Assembly: GCA_945898105.1 (NCBI GenBank)
Contig: CAMDHL010000070.1
Coordinates: 1-9,111, forward strand
Source: Comamonas sp. lk
GTDB taxonomy: Bacteria; Pseudomonadota; Gammaproteobacteria; Burkholderiales; Burkholderiaceae_C
DNA length: 9,111 nt
Direction of reading: 5' to 3'
The notes beneath the pieces were generated by a model. That model had not been told where the DNA came from, ran no database searches, and saw only the letters and a list, made by a program, of their open reading frames with translations. Every line of letters starts with the position of its first letter. Positions within the stretch are counted from its first letter, which is position 1. A program made the position numbers and the translations under genes. Positions 1 through 5,897 of the stretch are shown piece by piece.

Positions 1-1052
1 CACATTTTTCGGCCAAACCGCTGGCAATCACGATGGGCGATGCGGCAGGCATTGGCCCCGAAATTATTGCTAAGGCGTTTGCCGAGCGTGACGCGCAGAT
101 GCAAGGCAGTTTTGTTGCCGGTGACGTCCAAGCCATGCGCCGCGCAAGCGCCTTAGTGGCCCAGGGTTTGCCTTGGCCAGTGGTACAAATCAGTAATCCG
201 CAAGAGGCCTTGCAGATTCCGCCGCGCTGTATTCCCGTCTTTCAAGTGGGCGAGCCCATGCAGCCGGTGCCCTATGGACAGGTCAGCGCGGTGGCCGGCG
301 AGTTTGCAGGCCGTTGTGTGCAATGGGCCGCGCAGCAGGCGCTCGATGGCGCAATCGCTGCCGTAGTAACGGCGCCGCTCAATAAGCAAAGCCTATCCGC
401 AGCGGGTCCGCCGTTTGATAGTTTCCCCGGCCATACAGAGATATTCCAGGCGCTCGCCGAGCAACATGCGGGTCTACCGGTGGCGGGCTTGCCGGTGCGC
501 ATGATGCTGGCCAATGAGGAACTGCGCACCGTGCTGGTCAGCATTCACCTGTCCCTGCGGCAGGCGATTGAGGCCGTGACCGAATCGGCGGTGCTAGAGA
601 CCATTCGCATTACCGACGCGGCTCTGCGCCCGGTGCTGGGCAGGGCGCCCCGAATCGCAGTGGCCGGGCTTAATCCCCATGCCGGCGAGGGTGGTTTGTT
701 CGGCGATGAGGAGCAAAGCGTGATTGCGCCTGCGATAGCGGCGGCGCGTCAGGGTGGCTGTGATGCCAGCGGCCCGTGGCCACCAGACACAGTTTTTATG
801 CAGGCGCGAGGTACCGGCGCGGCTGCGCGTTTTGATGTGGTGATCGCCATGTACCACGACCAGGGCCTCATTCCGGTGAAATATCTGGGGGTGGAGCAGG
901 GCGTAAACCTGACGCTTGGTCTGCCTTTTGTGCGTACCAGTCCAGACCACGGCACCGCCTTTGATATTGCCGGCCAGGGCCTAGCCGATGCCTCTAGCCT
1001 TCTGGCCGCCGTCCGTATGGCACGGCAGTGGGTGGGCGCAGCAGAGGCTTAA
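1..1052 (+). CDS. pdxA: PdxA-family 4-hydroxythreonine-4-phosphate dehydrogenase, 5' end cut by window
   Basis: This is an NAD-dependent, metal-dependent dehydrogenase of the PdxA family. The classical member oxidises 4-phosphohydroxy-L-threonine in pyridoxal phosphate synthesis in the cytosol. The frame is open to the left edge: codons from base 3 read HFSAKPLAIT before the Met at 33, and in this family PLAIT precedes the MGD motif, so 33 is an internal Met and the true start lies outside. Numbered from that Met, the three metal-binding histidines are present: H134 in GHTE, H216 in NPHAGEG and H275 in MYHDQG. About 349 residues are visible, slightly more than the 329 of E. coli PdxA, partly from short insertions before GHTE. 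The usual MGDPAGIGPE motif reads MGDAAGIGPE. The segments SIHLSLRQAIEAVT and GLIPVKYLGVEQG differ from the KsgA-linked PdxA type I remember, so it may be a paralogue acting on a related phosphorylated hydroxy-acid. Family assignment is secure; the exact substrate is not. Confidence 0.88.
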   Translation, partial: HFSAKPLAITMGDAAGIGPEIIAKAFAERDAQMQGSFVAGDVQAMRRASALVAQGLPWPVVQISNPQEALQIPPRCIPVFQVGEPMQPVPYGQVSAVAGEFAGRCVQWAAQQALDGAIAAVVTAPLNKQSLSAAGPPFDSFPGHTEIFQALAEQHAGLPVAGLPVRMMLANEELRTVLVSIHLSLRQAIEAVTESAVLETIRITDAALRPVLGRAPRIAVAGLNPHAGEGGLFGDEEQSVIAPAIAAARQGGCDASGPWPPDTVFMQARGTGAAARFDVVIAMYHDQGLIPVKYLGVEQGVNLTLGLPFVRTSPDHGTAFDIAGQGLADASSLLAAVRMARQWVGAAEA

Positions 1053-1063
1053 ACGCTTTTGTG

Positions 1064-1086
1064 CCGCCTGCAAGCTTTTGCTGCGG
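1064..1086 (+). other. Hairpin after the pdxA stop, no U-tract
   Basis: CCGC (1064-1067) pairs with GCGG (1083-1086), and GCAA (1070-1073) pairs with TTGC (1078-1081), with a small interior loop and a GCTT apical loop. It lies just after the pdxA stop. No run of T follows, so it is not a convincing rho-independent terminator; it may be an mRNA 3'-end structure or chance. Confidence 0.25.
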
Positions 1087-1120
1087 TGCCGCACGTCAAA
1101 TCGGGCGCCTAACGCTCAGC

Positions 1121-1126
1121 TACAAT
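1121..1126 (+). promoter_or_regulatory. Candidate -10 element of the petABC promoter
   Basis: TACAAT is one mismatch from the sigma-70 -10 consensus and lies 39 bases upstream of the petA ATG. Transcription from about 1133 would give a leader of about 30 bases holding the petA ribosome-binding site. No good -35 hexamer sits 16-18 bases upstream (the region reads CAAATCG), so the promoter is either weak or activator-dependent, or this is a chance match. Confidence 0.4.
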
Positions 1127-1164
1127 GCTCAGTTACCTTTTAGTGATTTTTGCTGAGGATTCTC

Positions 1165-1779
1165 ATGAGCGACACCCTCGCCGGTACCCCTTCCCACGAC
1201 TCGAGCAAACGGACTTGGCTCATCGCCTCTTCCTGCGTAGGCGCAGCTGGTGCTTTGACTGCCGTAGTGCCTTTTGTAAGTTCTTTCCAACCTTCCGAGC
1301 GCGCCAAAGCCGCCGGCGCAGCGGTTGAAGTCGATATTTCAGCGGTCAAGCCCGGTGAAAAGCTGACCGTTGAGTGGCGTGGCAAGCCAGTTTGGATCGT
1401 GCGCCGCACGCCAGAACAGTTGGCGTCACTTGAATCGCTCGATGGTGCATTGGCCGATCCACAATCCAAGCGTAATCCTGACGAGCTCACTCCCAAATAC
1501 GCCCGCAACCCGGCGCGCTCCATCAAACCTGAGTTTCTGGTGGTGGTCGGTATTTGCAGCCACCTGGGCTGTTCCCCTTCGGACAAGTTTCAAATCGGCG
1601 CACAGCCGTCGCTACCCGATGACTGGAATGGCGGCTTTTTGTGCCCTTGCCACGGCTCGACCTTTGACATGGCCGGCCGCGTCTTTAAAAACAAACCTGC
1701 GCCGGACAATCTTGAGGTGCCGCCGCATATGTTCCTCTCCGACAGCAAGTTGCTGATCGGCGAAGACAAACAAGCTTGA
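1165..1779 (+). CDS. petA: Ubiquinol-cytochrome c reductase, Rieske iron-sulfur subunit
   Basis: This is the Rieske [2Fe-2S] subunit of the cytochrome bc1 complex. It takes the first electron from ubiquinol at the Qo site and passes it to cytochrome c1, with its globular domain on the periplasmic face. It has 204 residues from the ATG at 1165, chosen because GAGG (1155-1158) stands six bases upstream; a TTG at 1150 in the same frame would overlap that site. Residues about 12-38 form a single N-terminal hydrophobic helix preceded by SKRTWL, a Tat-like signal anchor with Lys-Arg in place of Arg-Arg. The cluster motifs are CSHLGC (C131, H133, C136) and CPCHGS (C160, C162, H163): C131, H133, C160 and H163 are the expected cluster ligands, and C136-C162 the stabilising disulfide. 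The SDDWNG-type loop and the PAPDNLEVPP tail are typical of proteobacterial Rieske proteins. It is the first gene of the petABC operon, 22 bases ahead of petB. Confidence 0.96.
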   Translation: MSDTLAGTPSHDSSKRTWLIASSCVGAAGALTAVVPFVSSFQPSERAKAAGAAVEVDISAVKPGEKLTVEWRGKPVWIVRRTPEQLASLESLDGALADPQSKRNPDELTPKYARNPARSIKPEFLVVVGICSHLGCSPSDKFQIGAQPSLPDDWNGGFLCPCHGSTFDMAGRVFKNKPAPDNLEVPPHMFLSDSKLLIGEDKQA

Positions 1780-1801
1780 CCCTACGCCTTCGGAGCAAAC
1801 C

Positions 1802-3214
1802 ATGGCTGAATTCAAAGAAATCTCCCCCAACGCCCCTGCCGGTGCCAAATTAGGCAACTGGCTGGAAAACCGTTTCCCTTCAGCGTTCGACGCTTATCGC
1901 GTTCACCTGTCCGAATACTATGCGCCCAAAAACTTCAACTTCTTTTATATTTTTGGCGGCTTATCGATACTGGTTTTAGTCATTCAGATCGTGACCGGCA
2001 TTTTCCTGGTCATGCACTACAAGCCAGATGCCGCCCTGGCGTTTGGCTCGGTTGAATACATCATGCGAGATGTGCCATGGGGCTGGCTGATCCGCTACAT
2101 GCACTCCACCGGCGCCTCGGCCTTCTTTGTTGTGGTGTACCTGCACATGTTTCGCGGCCTTATCTATGGCAGCTACCGCAAGCCGCGCGAGCTGGTTTGG
2201 CTGTTTGGCTGTGCCATCTTCTTGTGCCTGATGGCCGAAGCCTTTATGGGCTACCTGCTGCCTTGGGGTCAGATGAGCTACTGGGGTGCGCAAGTGATCG
2301 TGAACTTGTTTGCCGCCGTGCCATTTATCGGCCCCGACCTGGCGCTGCTGATCCGTGGTGACTACGTGGTCGGTGACGCCACGCTCAACCGTTTCTTCGC
2401 CTTCCATGTGATCGCTGTACCCCTGGTCCTGCTGGGCTTGGTGGTAGCGCATTTACTGGCTTTGCATGATGTGGGTTCCAACAACCCCGATGGCGTCGAG
2501 ATCAAAGGCCCCAACGCCCCCAAGGACGCTAAAGGTAAACCTTTAGACGGTATTCCCTTTCACCCTTACTACACGGTACATGACATTTTTGCCGTCAGCA
2601 TGTTCCTGATGGTGTTTACCGCCATCATCTTCTTTGCGCCTGAATTTGGCGGTTACTTCCTGGAATACAACAACTTCATACCTGCGGACCCACTCAAGAC
2701 GCCGTTGCACATTGCCCCTGTCTGGTACTTCACCCCTTACTATTCGATGCTGCGCGCTATCACTACTGAAATGGTCTATGTGCTGATCGCCTGTATCTGG
2801 CTGGCGGCTTTCTTGGCTGTGACCCGTGGCAAATTAGCTGCGCTGTTCAAAGTCGTCGCCCTCGGTGCGGCTGCTGCGGTCACCGTCATGATGCTGAACA
2901 CAGACGCCAAATTCTGGGGTGTGGTGATCATGGGTGGCGCTGTAGTGATTTTGTTCTTCCTGCCCTGGTTGGACAATTGCGAAGTCAAGTCCATCCGCTA
3001 CCGTCCCGATTGGCACAAGTACATGTATGGCGTTTTTGTAATCAACTTTGGCGTTCTGGGATACCTTGGTGTGCTACCTCCCTCGCTGATTGGTGAGCGC
3101 GTGTCCCAGGTCGGCACCCTGTTCTATTTCGGATTCTTCTTGCTAATGCCTTGGTGGAGCAAGATCGGCCAATCCAAACCGGTGCCCAGCCGAGTTGTTT
3201 TCGCTGCCCATTGA
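1802..3214 (+). CDS. petB: Ubiquinol-cytochrome c reductase, cytochrome b subunit
   Basis: This is the membrane core of the bc1 complex, carrying haems bL and bH and the Qo and Qi quinone sites. The product is 470 residues, a full-length fused cytochrome b rather than the split b6/subunit IV form. The ATG at 1802 has GGAG (1792-1795) six bases upstream. Haem ligands are H101 and H115 in the second transmembrane helix and H202 and H217 in the fourth; the 15-residue spacing of the second pair matches beta/gammaproteobacterial cytochromes b, whereas alphaproteobacterial and mitochondrial ones have 14. About eight or more hydrophobic helices can be traced. The Qo motif, PEWY in most bc1 complexes, reads PVWY (residues 306-309), so the usual glutamate is absent. 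A hydrophilic insert rich in K, G and P follows the SNNPDG segment. The protein is longer than the roughly 380-430 residues of mitochondrial or Rhodobacter forms because of this insert and extra C-terminal helices. Confidence 0.97.
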   Translation: MAEFKEISPNAPAGAKLGNWLENRFPSAFDAYRVHLSEYYAPKNFNFFYIFGGLSILVLVIQIVTGIFLVMHYKPDAALAFGSVEYIMRDVPWGWLIRYMHSTGASAFFVVVYLHMFRGLIYGSYRKPRELVWLFGCAIFLCLMAEAFMGYLLPWGQMSYWGAQVIVNLFAAVPFIGPDLALLIRGDYVVGDATLNRFFAFHVIAVPLVLLGLVVAHLLALHDVGSNNPDGVEIKGPNAPKDAKGKPLDGIPFHPYYTVHDIFAVSMFLMVFTAIIFFAPEFGGYFLEYNNFIPADPLKTPLHIAPVWYFTPYYSMLRAITTEMVYVLIACIWLAAFLAVTRGKLAALFKVVALGAAAAVTVMMLNTDAKFWGVVIMGGAVVILFFLPWLDNCEVKSIRYRPDWHKYMYGVFVINFGVLGYLGVLPPSLIGERVSQVGTLFYFGFFLLMPWWSKIGQSKPVPSRVVFAAH

Positions 3215-3230
3215 GCTGGAGTTGTTAAAA

Positions 3231-3989
3231 ATGAAAAAACTTGTACTCAGCTTTTTGACCGCGTTTGCTCTAGTCTCTGGTGTGCAGGCCGCAGGCGGCG
3301 GAGGCATTGCCTGGGACAAAGCGCCCAACAACCTGAACGACATGGGCGCATTGCAAAACGGCGCCAAAGTGTTCGTCAACTACTGCCTCAACTGCCACGC
3401 AGCGGCTTACATGCGCTTTAACCGCCTGAAAGATATTGGCCTGACCGAGCAGCAAATCAAAGACAACCTTCTGTTCACCACCGACAAAGTGGGCGAGACC
3501 ATGAAGGTCGCGATCGACCCACGGCAGGCCAAAGAATGGTTTGGCGGCAACCCTCCGGACTTGACCGTGATCGCCCGTTCGCGCTCCTCGGGTCAGGGCA
3601 GTGGCGCTGACTACCTGTACACCTACCTGCGCAGCTACTACCCGGACGACACCAAGGCCACGGGCTGGAACAACCTCGCATTCCCCAATGTTGGAATGCC
3701 ACATGTGTTGTGGGAGTTGCAGGGCAAGCGCGTACCGGTTTATGGCAAAGAAGTCGTCCATGGCCACGAGACTGAAATCTTCAAGGGCTGGGAGCAAGTC
3801 AGCCCTGGCAAGATGACGCCGCTGGAATACGACCACATGGTGGGCGACCTGGTGGGTTACCTTCAGTGGATGTCCGAGCCTTCGCAGAGCAAGCGTGTGC
3901 AGGTCGGTGTCTGGGTCTTGATTTTTCTGACCGTGATGACCGTCTTTACCTGGCGCCTCAATGCTGCGTTCTGGAAAGACGTGAAGTAA
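3231..3989 (+). CDS. petC: Ubiquinol-cytochrome c reductase, cytochrome c1 subunit
   Basis: Cytochrome c1 takes electrons from the Rieske protein and hands them to a soluble or membrane-bound cytochrome c in the periplasm. The product is 252 residues. I start it at the ATG at 3231, which gives a clean signal peptide (MKK, a hydrophobic stretch, then a GVQA cleavage site before AGGGG); GGAG at 3218-3221 is nine bases upstream. The haem c attachment site is CLNCH (C52, C55, H56). The sixth iron ligand is probably M156 in the NVGMPH segment. A C-terminal hydrophobic helix (about residues 225-245) followed by a short basic tail anchors it in the inner membrane. It begins 16 bases after petB and is the last gene of the operon; two hairpins, the second a terminator, follow it. 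Confidence 0.96.
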   Translation: MKKLVLSFLTAFALVSGVQAAGGGGIAWDKAPNNLNDMGALQNGAKVFVNYCLNCHAAAYMRFNRLKDIGLTEQQIKDNLLFTTDKVGETMKVAIDPRQAKEWFGGNPPDLTVIARSRSSGQGSGADYLYTYLRSYYPDDTKATGWNNLAFPNVGMPHVLWELQGKRVPVYGKEVVHGHETEIFKGWEQVSPGKMTPLEYDHMVGDLVGYLQWMSEPSQSKRVQVGVWVLIFLTVMTVFTWRLNAAFWKDVK

Positions 3990-4007
3990 TTCAAATAAGC
4001 GATGTTT

Positions 4008-4030
4008 GCCGGTTTGCAAGTCAGACCGGC
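4008..4030 (+). other. Stable hairpin downstream of petC
   Basis: GCCGGTTTG (4008-4016) pairs with CAGACCGGC (4022-4030) through nine base pairs, one of them G-U, around a five-base loop. It starts 19 bases after the petC stop and has no T-run after it. It may protect the 3' end of the petABC message. Its right arm can also pair with the left part of the terminator that follows. Confidence 0.5.
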
Positions 4031-4040
4031 GGCAAGTGTC

Positions 4041-4073
4041 AGAGTGGGTCTGCAAAGCGCACCCACTCTTTTT
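4041..4073 (+). terminator. Rho-independent terminator between petC and sspA
   Basis: AGAGTGGGT (4041-4049) pairs perfectly with ACCCACTCT (4061-4069) around an 11-base loop, and TTTTT then AATTTTT follows. This is a textbook intrinsic terminator that should end most petABC transcripts. The sspA Shine-Dalgarno sequence starts only eight bases beyond the first T-run, so sspA must be expressed by read-through or from a promoter I could not identify, perhaps inside petC. Confidence 0.8.
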
Positions 4074-4094
4074 AATTTTTAGGAGTCCCCCGCC

Positions 4095-4706
4095 ATGATG
4101 GTGCTGTATTCAGGAACAACCTGCCCCTTTTCCCACCGCTGCCGTTTTGTGCTTTTTGAAAAGGGCATGGACTTTGAGATCCGTGACGTGGACTTGTACA
4201 ACAAGCCCGAAGACATCAACGTCATGAACCCGTATGGTCAGGTGCCGATTCTGGTCGAGCGCGACCTGATCTTGTATGAGTCAAATATCATTAATGAGTA
4301 CATTGACGAGCGCTTTCCGCATCCGCAATTGATGCCCGGCGACCCGGTGGACCGTGCCCGTGTGCGTTTGTTCCTACTCAATTTCGAGAAAGAGCTGTTT
4401 GTACATGTGACGACGCTGGAATCGCGCAGCAGCAAAAACAATGACAAGGTCTTGGACAAAGCGCGTGCCCACATCCGTGACCGTCTGACCCAGTTGGCGC
4501 CGGTGTTCCTGAAGAATAAATTCATGATGGGCGAGAACTTCTCGATGCTGGACGTGGCGATCGCGCCGCTGTTGTGGCGCTTGGAGTACTACGGTATCGA
4601 TCTCAATAAAAATGCTGCGCCTTTGCTCAAGTATGCAGAGCGCATTTTTTCGCGCCCCGCCTACATCGAGGCGCTGACGCCTTCCGAAAAAGTGATGCGC
4701 AAATAA
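4095..4706 (+). CDS. sspA: Stringent starvation protein A (RNA polymerase-associated, GST fold)
   Basis: SspA has a glutathione S-transferase fold but works as an RNA-polymerase-associated regulator in stationary phase and starvation; in E. coli it acts with sigma-70 holoenzyme and supports acid tolerance. This product has 203 residues (E. coli 212). The N-terminal thioredoxin-like domain (about 1-80) contains YSGTTCPFSHRCR and the GQVPIL cis-proline segment followed by YESNII. A helical C-terminal domain covers about 85-200. The surface PHP motif important for SspA function in E. coli is intact at P75-H76-P77. I chose the ATG at 4095 rather than the adjacent ATG at 4098 because AGGAG (4081-4085) lies nine bases before it. 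It is followed 30 bases later by sspB, the usual partner. Confidence 0.93.
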   Translation: MMVLYSGTTCPFSHRCRFVLFEKGMDFEIRDVDLYNKPEDINVMNPYGQVPILVERDLILYESNIINEYIDERFPHPQLMPGDPVDRARVRLFLLNFEKELFVHVTTLESRSSKNNDKVLDKARAHIRDRLTQLAPVFLKNKFMMGENFSMLDVAIAPLLWRLEYYGIDLNKNAAPLLKYAERIFSRPAYIEALTPSEKVMRK

Positions 4707-4736
4707 AAGGCGTAACGCTGGCGTTCGAGGTTTTAC

Positions 4737-5231
4737 TTGACTCAGTCTCCGGCTACTACTTCCACGCGCCCCTATATGGTTCGCGCCATGTACGACTGGT
4801 GCGTGGACAACCAGCTAACGCCCTTTATTGTGGTCGCCGTCGATGCCAGCGTGCGCGTGCCGGTTGAGTTTGTGCGTGAAGGTGAAATCGTACTCAATAT
4901 CAGCATGGGTGCGACCAGCAATTTGGTTTTGGGCAATGACTATATTGATTTCAAGGCCCGCTTTGGCGGCATTGCCCGCGAGATTAGCGTTCCCTTGAAC
5001 CGTGTTTCTGCGATTTACGCCCGCGAAAACGGCCAAGGCATGACGTTCCCCCTAGAGGCAGTGCCAGCTGGGGCTGATACGGCCGCTCCTGCTCAGGCGC
5101 CCAATCCGGTAGTCCTTTCCCCAGCGAGTTCTGGCGCGCCCGCACTAGGACTGGTATCTGCTGAGAGTTCACCTACCGATCCGCCAGCTACCCCCAAGGG
5201 TCCTCGGCCTTCTTTAACGCGAGTTAAATAG
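4737..5231 (+). CDS. sspB: ClpXP protease specificity-enhancing factor SspB
   Basis: SspB is a small dimeric adaptor that binds ssrA-tagged polypeptides and tethers them to ClpX, speeding their degradation by ClpXP. The product has 164 residues. The start is taken as TTG at 4737: GAGG (4727-4730) is six bases upstream, and the resulting short tail before TRPYMVRAMYDW matches the family's usual N-terminal length. The next in-frame ATG (4776) would begin inside the conserved first helix. The folded domain spans about residues 10-115, with the conserved stretches GEIVLNIS, ATSNL, LGND, FKARFGG and IYARENGQGM. A linker rich in Pro, Ala and Ser (about 116-155) follows, then the C-terminal RPSLTRVK (157-164), matching the ClpX-binding tail of E. 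coli SspB (RPALRVVK). It probably shares a transcript with sspA. Confidence 0.93.
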   Translation: MTQSPATTSTRPYMVRAMYDWCVDNQLTPFIVVAVDASVRVPVEFVREGEIVLNISMGATSNLVLGNDYIDFKARFGGIAREISVPLNRVSAIYARENGQGMTFPLEAVPAGADTAAPAQAPNPVVLSPASSGAPALGLVSAESSPTDPPATPKGPRPSLTRVK

Positions 5232-5243
5232 TGCCTTGAATCT

Positions 5244-5262
5244 AGCAGCGCTCAGCGCTGCT
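5244..5262 (+). terminator. Possible terminator after sspB
   Basis: AGCAGCGC (5244-5251) pairs perfectly with GCGCTGCT (5255-5262) around a three-base loop, 12 bases after the sspB stop. Only a short T-run (stem T plus TT) follows before G, so termination may be partial. Its position between sspB and the tRNA supports a terminator role. Confidence 0.45.
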
Positions 5263-5296
5263 TTGTAACGCGCAAGTACATAGCGCAGCGTGCGTT

Positions 5297-5332
5297 TTGC
5301 ATGGCGAGCTGCAATAAACCCTACAGTAGAAT
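5297..5332 (+). promoter_or_regulatory. Candidate promoter of the tRNA-Thr gene
   Basis: TACAGT (5322-5327) and the overlapping TAGAAT (5327-5332) both resemble a -10 box just upstream of the tRNA 5' end at 5342. TTGCAT (5297-5302) is a possible -35 box for the first, with a 19-base spacer. TAGAAT is the better -10 match but lacks a good -35 partner. The assignment rests mainly on position. Confidence 0.4.
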
Positions 5333-5341
5333 CTCCCCCGT

Positions 5342-5417
5342 GCCGATTTAGCTCAGTTGGTAGAGCAACCGCCTTGTAAGCGGTAGGTCATCAGTTCGAA
5401 TCCGATAATCGGCACCA
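5342..5417 (+). tRNA. tRNA-Thr (anticodon UGU)
   Basis: This is a 76-base cloverleaf with encoded CCA (5415-5417). The acceptor stem GCCGATT (5342-5348) pairs perfectly with AATCGGC (5407-5413). The D arm is GCTC-AGTTGGTA-GAGC. The anticodon stem ACCGC/GCGGT encloses CTTGTAA with anticodon TGT at 5375-5377, which reads ACA and, through wobble, other threonine codons. The T arm has the loop TTCGAAT, but its stem ATCAG/CCGAT contains one A-C mismatch at standard positions 52-62. Everything else looks functional. Confidence 0.96.
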
Positions 5418-5428
5418 TCTCATTGTGT

Positions 5429-5462
5429 AAAGGCCTTTAAGGAACAATCTTTAAAGGCCTTT
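5429..5462 (+). terminator. Perfect 12-bp inverted repeat after the tRNA, probable terminator
   Basis: AAAGGCCTTTAA (5429-5440) pairs perfectly with TTAAAGGCCTTT (5451-5462) around a ten-base loop, 11 bases after the tRNA. The T-run is short and lies inside the stem, with another TTTT a few bases later (ATTTTG). It probably ends the tRNA transcript. Each arm is itself a palindrome (AAAGGCCTTT), so it could instead be a protein-binding site. Confidence 0.55.
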
Positions 5463-5533
5463 GGCCTATTTTGTACAGGTCTTGGTGCGCATTGAATCTT
5501 GACCGGTGTGCAGGAATAAAACAGGAGGTTGGT

Positions 5534-5599
5534 ATGCGCCCCAGTGCTTTCCTATGTGGCTGGCTTGTGCTTTACCGCCATTTCCTATCCTTATGCTAG
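5534..5599 (+). CDS. 21-residue micro-ORF, putative leader peptide of the downstream lipoprotein
   Basis: An ATG at 5534 stands five bases after AGGAGG (5523-5528), the strongest ribosome-binding site in the window, and opens a 21-codon frame ending in TAG at 5597-5599. The peptide begins MRPSAFLCGWLVLY and is hydrophobic with aromatic residues and two cysteines. Its stop codon falls one base after the start codon of the lipoprotein gene (ATG 5593-5595), which is in another frame and has no Shine-Dalgarno sequence of its own. That layout suits termination-reinitiation coupling. I do not recognise the peptide. It may be a non-functional coincidence, or the remnant of a frame-shifted longer start for the lipoprotein. 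Confidence 0.4.
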   Translation: MRPSAFLCGWLVLYRHFLSLC

Positions 5600-5814
5600 C
5601 CCGAGCCCGATTAGCGGCGTTGTTATGTTTGATCTTTGCAGTTGCGGGATGCGAAGAGTCGCCTTTGGAGCGTTGCGTCAAATCGCGCCTGAAGGTATGG
5701 GACTCTAATTCAGAAAAAACGCCTTGGCGGATTTCTGAAGCGACGGGCCAAACCCGCTCCCAGTTTGAAGCCAAGGCACGCAACTGGTGTGCTGAAGAAA
5801 CTGGTGATAAATAG
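5593..5814 (+). CDS. Small putative lipoprotein of unknown function (73 residues)
   Basis: From the ATG at 5593 the product has 73 residues. An N-terminal MLARAR precedes a hydrophobic stretch and the lipobox VAGC, with the lipidated cysteine at residue 20, so a mature, mostly hydrophilic lipoprotein of about 54 residues is predicted. The mature part has two further cysteines (ERCVKS near the start, NWCAEE near the end) that could form a disulfide. The frame stays open upstream to a GTG at 5506 and has an ATG at 5554, but neither gives a sensible signal peptide or a ribosome-binding site in this frame. The start at 5593 also has none, but it overlaps the stop of the micro-ORF. I do not recognise the family. 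Sorting to the inner or outer membrane cannot be judged reliably; residue +2 is Glu, not Asp. Confidence 0.6.
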   Translation: MLARARLAALLCLIFAVAGCEESPLERCVKSRLKVWDSNSEKTPWRISEATGQTRSQFEAKARNWCAEETGDK

Positions 5815-5897
5815 CCACGCTAGGTACGGACCTTACTCAGGCGCGTATCAGGCGTCCTTAATCGCGCTATTGCTGTATTGCGTATATAGTTCGGGGC

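Noticed and set aside
1150..1164. TTG start for petA at 1150
   Set aside because: It would place the start codon over the clear GAGG ribosome-binding site; ATG 1165 has correct spacing.
3195..3230. TTG start for petC at 3195
   Set aside because: It overlaps the end of petB and would add residues before a clean MKK signal peptide that starts at ATG 3231.
3270..4055. Long minus-strand open frame opposite petC
   Set aside because: It is a shadow of the codon bias of petC; the plus strand has haem-binding and anchor motifs, the minus strand has none.
5342..5462. Attachment site or integrated element at the tRNA-Thr 3' end
   Set aside because: No repeat of the tRNA end, integrase or phage gene is present in the window.
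5466..5783. Minus-strand reading frame of about 105 codons opposite the first lipoprotein
   Set aside because: It has no recognisable domain or signal and is antisense to a frame with a good lipobox; taken as a chance open frame.
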